Assembly (NCBI GenBank): GCA_023230065.1
Contig: JALNYB010000077.1
Span: forward strand, 1-6,158
DNA length: 6,158 bases
Reading direction: 5' to 3'
DNA from: Candidatus Methanomethylophilaceae archaeon
Lineage (GTDB): Archaea > Thermoplasmatota > Thermoplasmata > Methanomassiliicoccales > Methanomethylophilaceae
Under the pieces are notes generated by a model that saw nothing but the letters and a program-made list of their open reading frames with translations, was not told the DNA's origin and did not search any database. This document shows, one piece after another, positions 5,675 to 6,158 of this stretch (within the stretch, counting starts at the first letter, position 1; each line of letters starts with the position of its first letter). The position numbers were made by a program, and so were the translations under genes.

Positions 5675-6158
5675 AAAACTTCTCTGAAGAATCGATATTA
5701 TCATCGAAATCTTCTGAAACATTAGTATCATCTGACTCTTTGGATTCGATCGGCGCAACTGACTCAGGTGGCATCTCCTTTATGATTATAGATTTGCCCT
5801 CGTTAGATTCAACATCTTCCGCCTGATAAAGAACTTCTTCCTGGAAATCGTCTTCTGGATAAGATTCTGCAGAGACCTCTTTCGATTCAGACATGATTCT
5901 TTCATCTTGCTCAGACGTTTTTTCAGGTTCTTTTGTCAAGTCTAAAATATAATTCTCATCTGAACTGTCCGAAACGGTATTAGCTCTATCTATCAATTTT
6001 TTTGATTCTTCAATTTCTTGAAGTTCGGTTCTGATAGTGAGACCTTCGAGATAAATGAATACCGCTGATTCTATTATCAAAAATACCCCTATTCCGAAAA
6101 CCACGGTCGAAGCTGTTTCACCGATGTCTATGAGACCGATGAAACCTATAACTCCGAT
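5673..6158 (-). CDS. Membrane protein with highly acidic tail, 5' end outside the window
   Basis: I do not recognise this protein. The frame is open to the window edge, so 161 C-terminal residues are visible and the true start is missing; a GTG at 6104 is in frame but lies between hydrophobic segments and is probably internal. The visible part starts with a hydrophobic run IGVIGFIGLIDIG (1-13), a short polar turn, and a second membrane segment near 18-38 (VVFGIGVFLIIESAVFIYLEG). The remaining about 122 residues are low in complexity and strongly acidic: by hand count 38 Asp/Glu against 12 Lys/Arg, with no cysteine or catalytic-looking motif. The tail is probably disordered and, by charge, may bind a basic partner or metal ions. 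Its stop lies 6 nt before the HD gene and overlaps that gene's ribosome binding site, so the two form an operon. Confidence 0.75.
   Translation of the reverse strand: MGVIGFIGLIDIGETASTVVFGIGVFLIIESAVFIYLEGLTIRTELQEIEESKKLIDRANTVSDSSDENYILDLTKEPEKTSEQDERIMSESKEVSAESYPEDDFQEEVLYQAEDVESNEGKSIIIKEMPPESVAPIESKESDDTNVSEDFDDNIDSSEKF

Overview
The window reads as a compact, moderately AT-rich archaeal chromosome segment. It carries archaeal/eukaryotic-type information genes: ribosomal protein L10e, the diphthamide enzyme Dph2, RNase P protein Rpp21/Rpr2 and an archaeal CRM-domain protein. Promoters look archaeal (TATA boxes without bacterial -35/-10 pairs). A partial gene at the left edge resembles MtxX (methanogenesis marker protein 4), which points to a methanogen. 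Together with a canonical bacterial-type SerRS, this fits a Thermoplasmatota methanogen such as Methanomassiliicoccales. That placement is inference, not proof.

Layout. Positions 1-230 (minus) hold the start of an MtxX-like gene with its own promoter. Positions 334-1835 (minus) are a two-gene unit, rpl10e then dph2, separated by 2 nt and driven by a TATA box at about 1882-1889. Positions 1860-2613 are an unusually long AT-rich region between divergent units. It holds a tandem 10-bp repeat, a long reading frame interrupted only by one TAG, and, next to the right-hand unit, a perfect 15-bp palindrome between TATA box and start codon. Positions 2614-4505 (plus) are a tight operon rnp4-yhbY-serS (4-nt overlap, then 9-nt gap). 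It meets the next minus-strand unit tail to tail with only 6 nt between the stop codons; a hairpin covers the junction. Positions 4512-6158 (minus) hold a two-gene unit: a membrane protein with a highly acidic tail (5' end beyond the window), then a 384-residue HD-family protein.

Functional picture. The two central units serve translation: a large-subunit ribosomal protein, modification of elongation factor 2, tRNA 5' processing, a probable rRNA-binding factor, and serine charging of tRNA. The right-hand unit is less understood. Its HD protein appears to be two YfbR-like HD modules in tandem, the first with its metal-binding His-Asp replaced and the second intact, and it is translationally coupled to the acidic-tailed membrane protein. 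None of the seven recognised genes whose stop codon lies in the window, or whose end is visible, uses TAG, which gives the TAG-interrupted frame in the intergenic region some interest. No mobile element, CRISPR array, rRNA or tRNA was seen.
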